64,000 nt of DNA, from NCBI RefSeq assembly GCF_001544575.2, contig NZ_FCNY02000001.1, forward strand, positions 248,001 to 312,000. The letters run 5' to 3'. Origin of the DNA: Caballeronia cordobensis (GTDB lineage: Bacteria > Pseudomonadota > Gammaproteobacteria > Burkholderiales > Burkholderiaceae). Both the position numbers and the translations under genes were made by a program. The notes under the pieces are model-generated. The model had not been told where the DNA came from. It searched no databases and saw only the letters and a list, made by a program, of their open reading frames with translations. Positions within the stretch are counted from its first letter, which is position 1. Each line of letters opens with the position of its first letter. Below are positions 1 through 8,067 of this stretch, one piece after another.

Positions 1-1632
1 GATACCGTCAAGATCGAAAAGGCCGAGCTTGTACAGCCGGGGCAGAAGCCCGTCGCGCTGACGAAATCGCAAATCGAAACGCGCACGGCGCCCAATCCTG
101 CGCAGGGTTTCTCCAGCGACAAGCAGATATCGTTGGCATTCCCGAACTTGCGCGTCGGATCGACGGCCGTGTACAGCGTGCGGCAGCGCAATACGCCTGT
201 GCCCTTCGCCACGCAGTTCCACTTTTCGCAGGCGTTCGCGCCGTCGGCGATCCGCTACGACCGCTTCCACGCGGAATTCAGCGCCGAGCGGCCGATCAAA
301 TATCGCAGCGACAAGATGGAGGATTTCACGATCACGCCATCCGCCGATGCGAAGAAGCTCACCATCGACCTGAAGGCGCCGCGTTTTCAGAGCTACGTCA
401 ACGAGCCGGCCAGCGGCGCCGTGCGCCGTTATCCGCGTCTGGAACTCGGCAGCTCGCTCGACTTGCAGGAAAACATCGGGCCGTTTGCAAAGCGCTATAA
501 CGCGCTGCTCGCCGCGCCCCTGCCCGCGCGCGCCGCGGCGGTCGTGACGAAGACGAAAAGCCTTGCGCCGCGCGAGCGCGTCAGCGCGTTCATGCAATAT
601 CTGAATCAGAACTTCCGCTATCTGAACGACTGGCGCGCGAGCGAGCGCGGCATCGTGCCGTTCTCGCTCGCCGAAATCGAGCGGCACGGTTACGGCGATT
701 GCAAGGACTTGTCGATGCTCCTCACCGCGATGCTGCGCGCATCCGGCATCAAGGCCGAGCCGGTCTGGCTGGAACGCGGCAGCTACGCTGCGCCGCTGAT
801 CGCGCCGAGCATCTACGCGGTGAATCACGTCATCGTGCGCGCGGAAGTCGATGGCGCCGTCTGGTGGCTCGATGCGACCAATCCCGTGTTCGCGCCCGGC
901 ATCGCGATGCCGGACATTCAGGACCGCTGGGTGCTCGTCATCGGCGCCGATGGCGTCGTGCGGCAGGACGCGATTCCGCTCGCCGCGCCGCGCACGAACC
1001 TCGACGTAACGATGAAGATGCGTTTCACGAACGGCGATCAGGGCGACGTGGATGCCGCGCTCGCACTGAGCGGCAACCCGCTGATGGACCTGACGGTCGC
1101 CGATCGCAACGACGGCAAGAGCGCGAGCGACACCGTGATCTGCAATATCGTCGCGACCGAGCCCGGCCGCTGCGATGTGCAGCGTCAGGCGACCGGCTTC
1201 CTCATTCCGGAGCAATACAAGACGAAAGCGCGCGTAGTCGATCTGCGGGCAGTCGAGACGCGCGGAAACCAGTATTCGTTCAGCCGTCCGGGCATGCTGG
1301 AGCTCTGGGATTCCCTCGCGCGCTACAAGCGCAACGGCCAGTTATCGGACATTTATCTGGGCGCGCCGGAAACCACGAAGGCGGATGTCACGCTCGTCGC
1401 GAAACGCACGGATGGACAAGCGCGCGAATGCGCGGTGCACAACCGCTGGTTCGATCTCGAACTGTCGGGCAAGCCGTCGTCCGATGGTTATCGCTATCGA
1501 TACAGCCTGACGCGCAAGGTGGCGTGGCTCGCGCACGACGAGATCGTCAGCGCGGAATTCCAGAAGATGGTCGAACAAAGCCGCGCTTGCGTGAGCGGGC
1601 TTCAGTTCGCGGTGCAGCCGTTGAAGGGATAA
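1..1632 (+). CDS. DUF3857/transglutaminase-like domain protein, 5' end cut by window
   Basis: The frame is open from base 1, so the true start lies outside the window; the in-frame TTG at 133 is not a convincing start. The visible part looks like a DUF3857 protein: a beta-rich N-terminal region, then a transglutaminase-like core at about 560-900 bp. Its Cys-His-Asp triad is readable as GDCKD (about bp 696), NHVIV (about bp 823) and LDATN (about bp 868). A C-terminal beta-domain follows. Such proteins are usually periplasmic or surface-exposed and of unknown substrate. No signal peptide can be assessed because the start is missing. It converges on the RidA gene across a strong GC hairpin. The family call is good; the function is unknown. 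Confidence 0.8.
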   Translation, partial: DTVKIEKAELVQPGQKPVALTKSQIETRTAPNPAQGFSSDKQISLAFPNLRVGSTAVYSVRQRNTPVPFATQFHFSQAFAPSAIRYDRFHAEFSAERPIKYRSDKMEDFTITPSADAKKLTIDLKAPRFQSYVNEPASGAVRRYPRLELGSSLDLQENIGPFAKRYNALLAAPLPARAAAVVTKTKSLAPRERVSAFMQYLNQNFRYLNDWRASERGIVPFSLAEIERHGYGDCKDLSMLLTAMLRASGIKAEPVWLERGSYAAPLIAPSIYAVNHVIVRAEVDGAVWWLDATNPVFAPGIAMPDIQDRWVLVIGADGVVRQDAIPLAAPRTNLDVTMKMRFTNGDQGDVDAALALSGNPLMDLTVADRNDGKSASDTVICNIVATEPGRCDVQRQATGFLIPEQYKTKARVVDLRAVETRGNQYSFSRPGMLELWDSLARYKRNGQLSDIYLGAPETTKADVTLVAKRTDGQARECAVHNRWFDLELSGKPSSDGYRYRYSLTRKVAWLAHDEIVSAEFQKMVEQSRACVSGLQFAVQPLKG

Positions 1633-1637
1633 GGCGC

Positions 1638-1669
1638 GCGGCTGCGCGGCGGGTCCGCCGCGCAGCCGC
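1638..1669. terminator. Strong GC hairpin between convergent genes, no U-tract
   Basis: A perfect 14-bp inverted repeat (1638-1651 and 1656-1669) with a 4-base loop lies just after the first gene's stop and before the stop of the convergent RidA gene. No T-run follows on either strand, so it is not a canonical intrinsic terminator. It may block read-through from both sides or protect 3' ends. Confidence 0.4.
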
Positions 1670-1687
1670 CTGATTCCGCTGACGCAA

Positions 1688-2074
1688 TCAGGCAGACGCC
1701 TTCTTGTAAGCCACGCAATCCACCTCGACCTTGCAGTCGATGACCATCGACGAGACCACGCAAGCGCGCGCCGGCGGATTTGCGCCGAAGTACTCCTTGA
1801 ACACCTTGTTGAACGACGCGAAATCGCGCGGATCGTCGAGCCACACGCCGCAGCGCACGACGTGCTCCGTGCCGTAACCCGCCTCTTTCAAAATGGCGAT
1901 GACATTCTGAATCGCCTTGTGCGATTGCTCGACGATGCCGCCGTTGATCACTTCGCCGTCTTCCATCGGCGTCTGGCCCGATACGAACAGCCAGCCGTCC
2001 GCCTCCACCGCGCGTGCGAACGGCATATGCGCGCCGCCTTGTCCCTTGCCGCCTTCCACGCCATAACGCTTCAT
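1688..2074 (-). CDS. RidA family enamine/imine deaminase
   Basis: A 128-residue protein of normal RidA (YjgF/YER057c/UK114) length. RidA enzymes hydrolyse reactive enamine/imine intermediates released by PLP enzymes, giving keto acids and ammonia. The conserved substrate-binding Arg is visible in PARACV (R103), with Glu117 in the C-terminal KVEVD segment. A strong ribosome-binding site (AAGGAG) sits 7 bases before ATG at 2074. It is the last gene of a leftward run RpiR regulator - D-aminoacylase - RidA, 31 bases after the deacylase. That fits detoxification of 2-aminoacrylate-like products from the divergent PLP deaminase. It may be a RidA subfamily member rather than the archetype. Confidence 0.9.
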   Translation of the reverse strand: MKRYGVEGGKGQGGAHMPFARAVEADGWLFVSGQTPMEDGEVINGGIVEQSHKAIQNVIAILKEAGYGTEHVVRCGVWLDDPRDFASFNKVFKEYFGANPPARACVVSSMVIDCKVEVDCVAYKKASA

Positions 2075-2105
2075 CGTTTCACTCCTTTACCAAAGCAATC
2101 AATAG

Positions 2106-3584
2106 TCAGAACGCGCCGGCCGCATCGAGCTTCGATGCCGCGCCGCGCGCCACGAAACGTCCCGCGCGCGCGCCGGTCACGGCCTGCTCGCGATACGTCA
2201 ACACACCATTCACCCACACCGCGTCGATGCCGTCCGCCGCCTGCTGCGGATTGGCGAACGTCGCGGAATCGATCACGCGATCCGGATCGAACACGACGAG
2301 ATCCGCGTGATAGCCGACCTTCACTTCGCCGCGCTCCGTCAAGCCGAAGCGCCGCGCCGACAGGCTCGTCATCTTGCGCACCGCTTCTTCGAGCGTCAGC
2401 ACGCCTTCGTCGCGCGCGTAGTGCCCGAGCACACGCGGAAATGCGCCCCACAAGCGCGGATGCGGCAGCGGATCGTTCGGCAGGCCATCCGAACCGACCA
2501 TCGTCGCGGGATGCGAGAGGATGCGCCGCACGTCGTCTTCCGACATGTTGTGATACACCGCGCCGGCCGGTTGCAGACGCTTCGCCGCTTCCTGCTGCGT
2601 GACCTGCCATTCGTCGGCGACTTCGCGAATCAGCTTGCCCGCCATCTCCGGATGCGGCGTCGACCACGTGATCGTGATGTCGATGTCGCCCGTCACCTGC
2701 TTGAGGTCCAGGGTCGACGAACTGCGGTTGTACGGATAACAGTCGCAGCCGATCGGCTGCCCTTCGCGCGTGGCCTCGATCGACTTCAGCACTTCCGCGC
2801 TGCGCCCCCAGTTCGACGGCCCCGCGCACTTCAGATGCGAAATCACCACCGGCACGCGCGCGTGACGTCCGACGCGGTACGCCTCGTCCATCGCGTCGAG
2901 AATGGCGTCGAATTCGGTGCGCATGTGTGTCGTGTAGAGCGCGCCCGCCTTCGCGAGCGGCTCGGCCAGCGCCTGCACTTCTTCCGGCGGCGCACTGAAC
3001 GCCGATCCATACGCGAGCCCGCTCGACAGCCCCAGCGCGCCGTTGTCGAGCGCTTCTTCCAGCTGCGCGCGCATGGCCGCGACTTCATCGCTCGACGCCC
3101 CGCGATCCAGCCGGTCCATGTGATTGTTGCGCAACGCCGTATGCCCGATCAACGCACCGACGTTCACGGTCGGCTTTGCCTCGTTCACGGCATCGACATA
3201 CGCGGCGAAGGTCGGGTACCTGAACGCGGCGGCATCGCCGAGCAGGTTCATCGGGTCGGGCGGGTCGCCCTTCAGCGTCACCGGCGACGCGCTGATCCCG
3301 CAGTTGCCGACAATCACGGTCGTCACGCCCTGCGTAATCTTCGGCATCATCTGCGGCGAGCGGATGACGTGCGTGTCGTCATGCGTGTGGACGTCGATGA
3401 AACCCGGCGCGAGTACTTTGCCCTGCGCGTCGAACACGTGATCGGCGCTCCACGCGGACAAGCCGCCCGGCGCCTCGATCGCGACGATGCGCCCGTCGCG
3501 CAGCGCGATATCGCGCTCGACGGCAGGCGCGCCCGTGCCGTCGATCAATCGCGCGCCGATGATCAGCGTGTCGGCCTTTTCCAT
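2106..3584 (-). CDS. N-acyl-D-amino-acid deacylase (D-aminoacylase)
   Basis: A 492-residue amidohydrolase-superfamily enzyme, the usual length for D-aminoacylases. It removes the acyl group from N-acyl-D-amino acids, releasing a free D-amino acid. Visible features are an N-terminal beta-sandwich segment, the metal motif HTHDD (H66, H68, D69) after GFIDV, and GNCG with Cys95 (the zinc-ligand Cys of this family). Later motifs are GHTALRNNHM and SSGLAYG, and the C-terminal VVFDPDRVID is typical of this amidohydrolase group. The start at 3584 has GGGAG 7 bases upstream. The gene begins 2 bases after the RpiR regulator stop, so the two are almost certainly co-transcribed. Side-chain preference cannot be read from sequence. 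Confidence 0.9.
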   Translation of the reverse strand: MEKADTLIIGARLIDGTGAPAVERDIALRDGRIVAIEAPGGLSAWSADHVFDAQGKVLAPGFIDVHTHDDTHVIRSPQMMPKITQGVTTVIVGNCGISASPVTLKGDPPDPMNLLGDAAAFRYPTFAAYVDAVNEAKPTVNVGALIGHTALRNNHMDRLDRGASSDEVAAMRAQLEEALDNGALGLSSGLAYGSAFSAPPEEVQALAEPLAKAGALYTTHMRTEFDAILDAMDEAYRVGRHARVPVVISHLKCAGPSNWGRSAEVLKSIEATREGQPIGCDCYPYNRSSSTLDLKQVTGDIDITITWSTPHPEMAGKLIREVADEWQVTQQEAAKRLQPAGAVYHNMSEDDVRRILSHPATMVGSDGLPNDPLPHPRLWGAFPRVLGHYARDEGVLTLEEAVRKMTSLSARRFGLTERGEVKVGYHADLVVFDPDRVIDSATFANPQQAADGIDAVWVNGVLTYREQAVTGARAGRFVARGAASKLDAAGAF

Positions 3585-3586
3585 GA

Positions 3587-4474
3587 TCAGTCTCCCAAGG
3601 GTTGACGCTCGCCGCCGCCGCGGTGCGAATCGAGCGCGTGCTTCATGCGGCGCAGCAGTTCGCGGCTGTGGTCGGCCTGTTTGACGGCCAGTTCGGTGAC
3701 GAGCAAATCGAGCGCCATCATCATCGCGTAGCGCGACGACGACGGCTTGTAGATGAAGTCCGTCTCGATCGCGATGACGGGAATCAGCCAGTCCGCCAGC
3801 GCCCCGAGCGGCGACGCGGGCGCGGTCAGCGCGATCACGCGTGCGCCGTACTGCTTCGCGAGCCCGCAGCTTTCAACGATTTCCGGTGTCTGCCCCGTCA
3901 CGGAAAGCGCGATGACCACATGCTCCTTCGACAAGGTCGACGCCACCATGCGCTGCAACAGCCCGTCCTGATACGACGCGACGGGCCGCCCGAGCCGCAC
4001 GAGGCGAAAGCGCATCTCGTCGGCGAGCGCGGTCGAGCCGCCGCCCATGCCGAACACGTAGATCATCGACGCCGCGGCGAGTGCATCGGCGGCGTCGGCG
4101 ATCGGCGCAGCGGCCAGCGCGCCCTGATTCTGCGCGAGCGTCGCCTGCACTTCGTCGAAGATGCGCGCGGCGAGCGAATCGGGGACGGCGTCCGGATCAC
4201 GGTTGAAAAAGCGCTGCCCGACGCCCGCCGCCTGCGCGAGCCGCAGCTTCAGCTCGCGCACGTCCTCGCAGCCGACGGCCTTCGCGAAGCGCGTGACGGT
4301 TGCGATGCTGACGTCCGCCTTGTCCGCCAGCGCGCCGATGCTCGCGCGCGACGCGCTCACGATGTCGTCGAGAATCAGCGCCGCGACCTTGCGCTCCGCG
4401 CTGCGCAATTCCGGCGCGCGTTCGGCGATGCGTGCGACGATATCGATGCTGAGCGAGTCGGCGTGGCCGTTCAT
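3587..4474 (-). CDS. MurR/RpiR family transcriptional regulator
   Basis: A 295-residue regulator of standard RpiR architecture: an N-terminal HTH_6 domain (about residues 10-85, recognition helix near VSIATVTRFAKAVG) and a C-terminal SIS sugar-phosphate-binding fold (about 125-265, with VFGMGGGSTALADEM and ALSVTGQTPEIVES). It is first in the leftward operon with the D-aminoacylase and RidA genes and divergent from the PLP deaminase. That is the classic position for a local regulator acting on the shared intergenic region, where inverted repeats are visible. The SIS domain suggests a phosphorylated sugar-like ligand (for example an amino-sugar or muramyl derivative), but the neighbours suggest D-amino acids. 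The effector is unknown. Confidence 0.9.
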   Translation of the reverse strand: MNGHADSLSIDIVARIAERAPELRSAERKVAALILDDIVSASRASIGALADKADVSIATVTRFAKAVGCEDVRELKLRLAQAAGVGQRFFNRDPDAVPDSLAARIFDEVQATLAQNQGALAAAPIADAADALAAASMIYVFGMGGGSTALADEMRFRLVRLGRPVASYQDGLLQRMVASTLSKEHVVIALSVTGQTPEIVESCGLAKQYGARVIALTAPASPLGALADWLIPVIAIETDFIYKPSSSRYAMMMALDLLVTELAVKQADHSRELLRRMKHALDSHRGGGERQPLGD

Positions 4475-4491
4475 GGTTTACGATGAGCCCG

Positions 4492-4506
4492 TGTTACTAA
4501 ATAACA
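4492..4506. promoter_or_regulatory. Candidate RpiR operator (TGTTA-N5-TAACA)
   Basis: TGTTACTAAATAACA is an inverted repeat with 5-bp arms, in the 134-bp divergent region between the RpiR gene and the deaminase gene. A further TTAACA occurs at 4531-4536 and GTTTA-TT-TAAAC at 4577-4588. The region is clearly AT-richer than its flanks. Assignment to the neighbouring RpiR protein rests on position only. Confidence 0.4.
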
Positions 4507-4608
4507 TTTCCATCTGCGATGCTACTTTGGTTAACATAGTGCCGTCAACCTTGATGCGCATCGGATCGTGCACGAGGTTTATTTAAACGGACGATGGAGT
4601 AGCAGCAC

Positions 4609-5883
4609 ATGAAAGTTACAAACTATCAGAACGCGACGATCGACCCGTTCGGCAAGGGCCTCGGCATGGTGCCGGGCACGAGCATCCAGTTAAACGACGC
4701 GTCGCGCCTGCAATGGAATCTGCTCGAAGAGGACGTGAGCCTGCCCGCCGCCGTGCTCTATTCCGATCGCATCGAGCACAACCTGAAATGGATGCAGGCG
4801 TTCGTCGGCGAATACGGCGTGAAGCTCGCGCCGCACGGCAAGACGACGATGGCGCCGCAACTCTTTCGCCGCCAGCTCGACACCGGCGCATGGGGCATCA
4901 CGCTGGCGACGGCGCATCAGGTGCGCGCGGCGTATCGCGGCGGCGTGCATCGCATCCTGATGGCGAATCAGCTCGTCGGCAAACGCAACATGGGCATGAT
5001 CGCGGAACTGCTCACGGACGCGAACTTCGAGTTCTTCTGTCTGGTCGATTCAGCCGATGGCGTCGATCAGCTCGGCGAGTTCTTCAGCTCGGTGCGCAAG
5101 AAGCTGAACGTGCTGATCGAGCTTGGCGTGCCGGGCGGCCGCACCGGCGTGCGCGACGACGCCCAGCGCGATGCCGTGCTCGCCGCGATCGCGCGCTGGC
5201 AGGGCACGATCGAGCTCGCGGGCATCGAACTGTATGAAGGCGTGCTGCAGGACGAAACGAAGGTGCGCGAGTTTTTGAAAAGCGCGGTGGACGTCACGCG
5301 CAAGCTGATCGCGGACGGCAAGATCGCGCGCAAGCCGGCCATTCTGTCGGGCGCGGGCTCGGCGTGGTACGACGTCGTCGCGGATGAATTCGCCAAGGCC
5401 AACAGCGACGCCATCGAAGTCGTGCTGCGTCCGGGCTGCTATCTGACGCATGACGTCGGCATCTACAAGAAGGCGCAAAACGAGATTTTCGCGCGCAACC
5501 CGATCGCGAAGAAGATGGGGCAGGGTTTGAAGCCGGCGCTGCAACTGTGGGCGTACGTGCAGTCGATTCCGGAACCGGACCGCGCGATCATCGGGCTCGG
5601 CAAGCGCGATTCCGCGTTCGATGCGGGCATGCCCGAGCCGGCGAAGCATTTCCGTCCGGGCAACGAGGCGCCTCGCGACGTGTCGCCCGACGAAGGCTGG
5701 GAAATCTTCGGCCTGATGGATCAGCACGCGTATCTGCGCATCAAGCCGGGCGACGATCTGAAAGTGGGCGACATGATCGCGTTCGACATCTCGCATCCGT
5801 GCCTGACGTTCGACAAGTGGCGTCAGATTCTCGTCGTCGATCCGAAGTATCGCGTCACCGAAGTGATCGAAACGTTCTTCTAA
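4609..5883 (+). CDS. PLP fold-type III amino acid deaminase (D-serine dehydratase / D-threonine aldolase-like)
   Basis: A 424-residue protein with an alanine-racemase-like N-terminal barrel and a D-serine-dehydratase-like C-terminal domain. The PLP lysine is in APHGKTTM (K78). The C-terminal SHPC (H396, C398) matches the zinc-binding His/Cys of eukaryotic-type D-serine dehydratases. Such enzymes deaminate or cleave D-hydroxy-amino acids. The start has GGAG about 9 bases upstream. It is divergent from the RpiR / D-aminoacylase / RidA operon. The deacylase could supply D-amino acids, this enzyme could deaminate them, and RidA could clear the imine. Its 3' end overlaps the convergent MarR gene by 4 bases. 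Exact substrate is not decidable here. Confidence 0.85.
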   Translation: MKVTNYQNATIDPFGKGLGMVPGTSIQLNDASRLQWNLLEEDVSLPAAVLYSDRIEHNLKWMQAFVGEYGVKLAPHGKTTMAPQLFRRQLDTGAWGITLATAHQVRAAYRGGVHRILMANQLVGKRNMGMIAELLTDANFEFFCLVDSADGVDQLGEFFSSVRKKLNVLIELGVPGGRTGVRDDAQRDAVLAAIARWQGTIELAGIELYEGVLQDETKVREFLKSAVDVTRKLIADGKIARKPAILSGAGSAWYDVVADEFAKANSDAIEVVLRPGCYLTHDVGIYKKAQNEIFARNPIAKKMGQGLKPALQLWAYVQSIPEPDRAIIGLGKRDSAFDAGMPEPAKHFRPGNEAPRDVSPDEGWEIFGLMDQHAYLRIKPGDDLKVGDMIAFDISHPCLTFDKWRQILVVDPKYRVTEVIETFF

Positions 5884-6371
5884 GCCCGGTCTTCGATGGC
5901 GGCCGCTTGCGACGCATTCGCGGCCGCCACTTCCTGAATGCGTCCCTCGAACATGTGCAGCGCGCTCGACAGGGCTTCGATGGCCTCATCGGGCAACGAC
6001 GCCATGGTGTCGTGCAGGAACGCATTGCGGCGCGGCAGGCTTTCTTCGGCGATCGCGCGCCCTTGCGAGGTCAGCGCGACGTTCGATACGCGGTTGTCGC
6101 GCGCATCGACGCTGCGCACGATCCAGCCGAGCCCTTCCAGCGTCTTCAATTGACGCGTCAACGCGCCCGGATCGACCTTGAGCCGCTCGACGAGCTTCTT
6201 CTGCGACAGCACGCCCGCATGCTCGTGCAGCGCAAGCAGGATGCGCCAGCGCGGCATCGGCTGGCCGACAGCCGCCTCGAACGCCGACATGAACGCGCGA
6301 TACGTGCGCCCGAACTGCTGCACCACGGCGATACGGTCCTGTTCATTCATGCTTTCTGCTTCCGTAGTCAT
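5880..6371 (-). CDS. MarR family transcriptional regulator
   Basis: A 163-residue winged-helix regulator. The core reads as MarR: a helical dimerisation segment, then LSQKKLVERLKVDPGALTRQLKTL as helix-turn-helix followed by the wing VRSVDARDNRV with the conserved D-x-R. ATG at 6371 overlaps the TGA of the upstream exporter gene (ATGA), indicating translational coupling. A second ATG at 6350 is possible. Co-transcription with a DHA2-type exporter is the usual arrangement for a MarR protein repressing its own operon in response to a toxic substrate. A candidate operator lies before the exporter gene. The inducer is unknown. Confidence 0.92.
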   Translation of the reverse strand: MTTEAESMNEQDRIAVVQQFGRTYRAFMSAFEAAVGQPMPRWRILLALHEHAGVLSQKKLVERLKVDPGALTRQLKTLEGLGWIVRSVDARDNRVSNVALTSQGRAIAEESLPRRNAFLHDTMASLPDEAIEALSSALHMFEGRIQEVAAANASQAAAIEDRA

Positions 6372-7963
6372 TCGGCGAGGATGACCGGTTCCTGCGGTCC
6401 CTTCAGGCGCACCGGCGGCACGCGGCGCGATTGCCACAACGACACCAACGCGACCAGCGCCGCCAGCGCGAGCCCGATGTGGATCGCCGCGACGAGCGCC
6501 TCGCGCGCGGCTTCGAGCAGCATGGCGCCGTTGTGGCCTGCGGCGGCCAGTTGCGAGAGCAGCGTCTGCTGACCTTCGCGATTGATGAGAATTTGCGGAT
6601 CGGACAGATCGCTCGCCCAGCGCAGCGCGTGATCCTTTTCGAGCGCGAGATTCACGCCGCTCGCATAAAGATGACTGACGAGCGTGCCGGTGAGCGCGGT
6701 GCCGATCATCCCGCCGATCATGCGCAGCGATTGCAGGAGCGCCGTCGCGATGCCCAGATGCGCGCGGCCCGCCGTCTGTTGCGCGAACACGGTCAGATTC
6801 GGCATCACGAAGCCGAGACCGAGGCCGCCGAGCAGCATGATCACGAGCAGCAGCGCGCGCGGCATGTTGTGCGTCGCGACGACCACGCCGAGACACGATA
6901 CGCCAAGCAGCGCAAAACCGAGATACAGCATGAGATTCGCGTTCTTGAGGCGCGTCACGATGCGCCCGTTCACGATACTGCCGATCGTGATGAACACGAC
7001 GAGCGGCGTGATCATCATGCCCGCGTCCTTCGGCGACATGCCGAATCCGCCCTGAAACAGCAGCGGCGCGTAGAACAGCAGCGAGAACATCGTGAAGCCG
7101 CCGAGAATCGCGAGCCTGAAGAGCGCGGCGAGCGCCGGGTTGCGGAACATGTCGACGGGCAGGATCGCGTAGTCGCAGCGCATCTCCCATTTCCACAGCG
7201 CGAAGCCGGCGGCGATGCTCATTGCGAGCAGCGCGGCGGTTTCCGCACCGACGCCGTACTTCGGCAACATTTCGACGAATAGTTGCAGCGCGCCGAGCGC
7301 CACCGCGATCAGCGCGGCGCCCGGCCAGTCGAGGCGCATCTTGCCTTCGTGCGCGACGTGACGCAGATGCGGCAGAAAACGCCACACGAAAAAGAGCGAG
7401 ACGATGCCCACCGGCAAGTTCACGTAGAACACCGAACGCCAGCCGGTGTACTGCGTGAGAAGACCGCCGAGCGACGGCCCGACTGCGTTCGCGATGCCGA
7501 ACGCGGAACTCATCATGACTTGCCAGCGCAGGCGAACGACATTGTCTGGGAAAAGATCGGCGATGCACGCGAATGCAGTGCCGACCAGCATCCCGCCGCC
7601 GATGCCCTGCAGTCCGCGCGCGAGCACGAGAAACATCATGCTGTTGGCCAGTCCGCACAGCACGGAGGCGACGGTGAACACGATGATCGACGCGATCACG
7701 AACGGCTTGCGGCCGTAGTAATCGCCGAGCCGGCCGAAAATCGGCACGGTGATGACGGAAGTCAGAAGATATGACGTGGCGACCCACGCGTAGAGATCGA
7801 AACCCTTGAGTTCCGCGACGATCGTCGGCAGCGCGGTGCCGACCACGGTCTGATCGAGCGCGACGAGCATCGTGACGAACGAGACGCCCAGCATCGCCAT
7901 GAGGGATTCGCGAAAAGGCAGAACCTGTCCGCTGGAATGGTGCGCGGCTGTGTGAACGGCCAT
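6368..7963 (-). CDS. DHA2-family MFS multidrug exporter (EmrB/QacA type)
   Basis: A 531-residue inner-membrane proton antiporter with about 14 hydrophobic segments. MFS motif A is visible as GRLGDYYGRKP between the second and third segments, and DHA2 motif C-like GGLLTQYTGWRSVFYVNLP follows. These transporters expel drugs, dyes or acids. I chose ATG at 7963 (MAVHTAAH) because the frame further upstream (to 8020) runs through a likely promoter/operator and looks non-coding; no strong ribosome-binding site separates the two options. It is coupled to the MarR gene by a 4-base overlap. No membrane-fusion or outer-membrane partner lies alongside, so it may work alone. Confidence 0.88.
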   Translation of the reverse strand: MAVHTAAHHSSGQVLPFRESLMAMLGVSFVTMLVALDQTVVGTALPTIVAELKGFDLYAWVATSYLLTSVITVPIFGRLGDYYGRKPFVIASIIVFTVASVLCGLANSMMFLVLARGLQGIGGGMLVGTAFACIADLFPDNVVRLRWQVMMSSAFGIANAVGPSLGGLLTQYTGWRSVFYVNLPVGIVSLFFVWRFLPHLRHVAHEGKMRLDWPGAALIAVALGALQLFVEMLPKYGVGAETAALLAMSIAAGFALWKWEMRCDYAILPVDMFRNPALAALFRLAILGGFTMFSLLFYAPLLFQGGFGMSPKDAGMMITPLVVFITIGSIVNGRIVTRLKNANLMLYLGFALLGVSCLGVVVATHNMPRALLLVIMLLGGLGLGFVMPNLTVFAQQTAGRAHLGIATALLQSLRMIGGMIGTALTGTLVSHLYASGVNLALEKDHALRWASDLSDPQILINREGQQTLLSQLAAAGHNGAMLLEAAREALVAAIHIGLALAALVALVSLWQSRRVPPVRLKGPQEPVILAE

Positions 7964-7980
7964 CTTTGAGGGCGCAATGA

Positions 7981-8043
7981 TTGACAAGTCAACGGAAAGG
8001 GAATCATAGCACGCGTACATGCTCTAATCTGCAAGACAAGTCA
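7981..8043 (-). promoter_or_regulatory. Candidate MarR-controlled promoter/operator of the exporter operon
   Basis: TTGAC-AA-GTCAA at 7981-7992 is an inverted repeat, and its core GACAAGTCA is repeated at 8035-8043, 52 bp (about five helical turns) away. On the minus strand a TATGAT -10-like hexamer lies at about 8003-8008 between the two copies; the -35 is weak. Two operator-like copies bracketing a promoter fit autorepression by the MarR protein of this operon. The divergent EcsC gene could share the control. Confidence 0.45.
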
Positions 8044-8067
8044 CCCTTTTCCGGACCGAAACATCGC

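Noticed and set aside
1638..1669. Hairpin after the first gene as a classical intrinsic terminator
   Set aside because: The stem is strong but neither strand has a U-tract; kept only as a terminator-like hairpin at low confidence.
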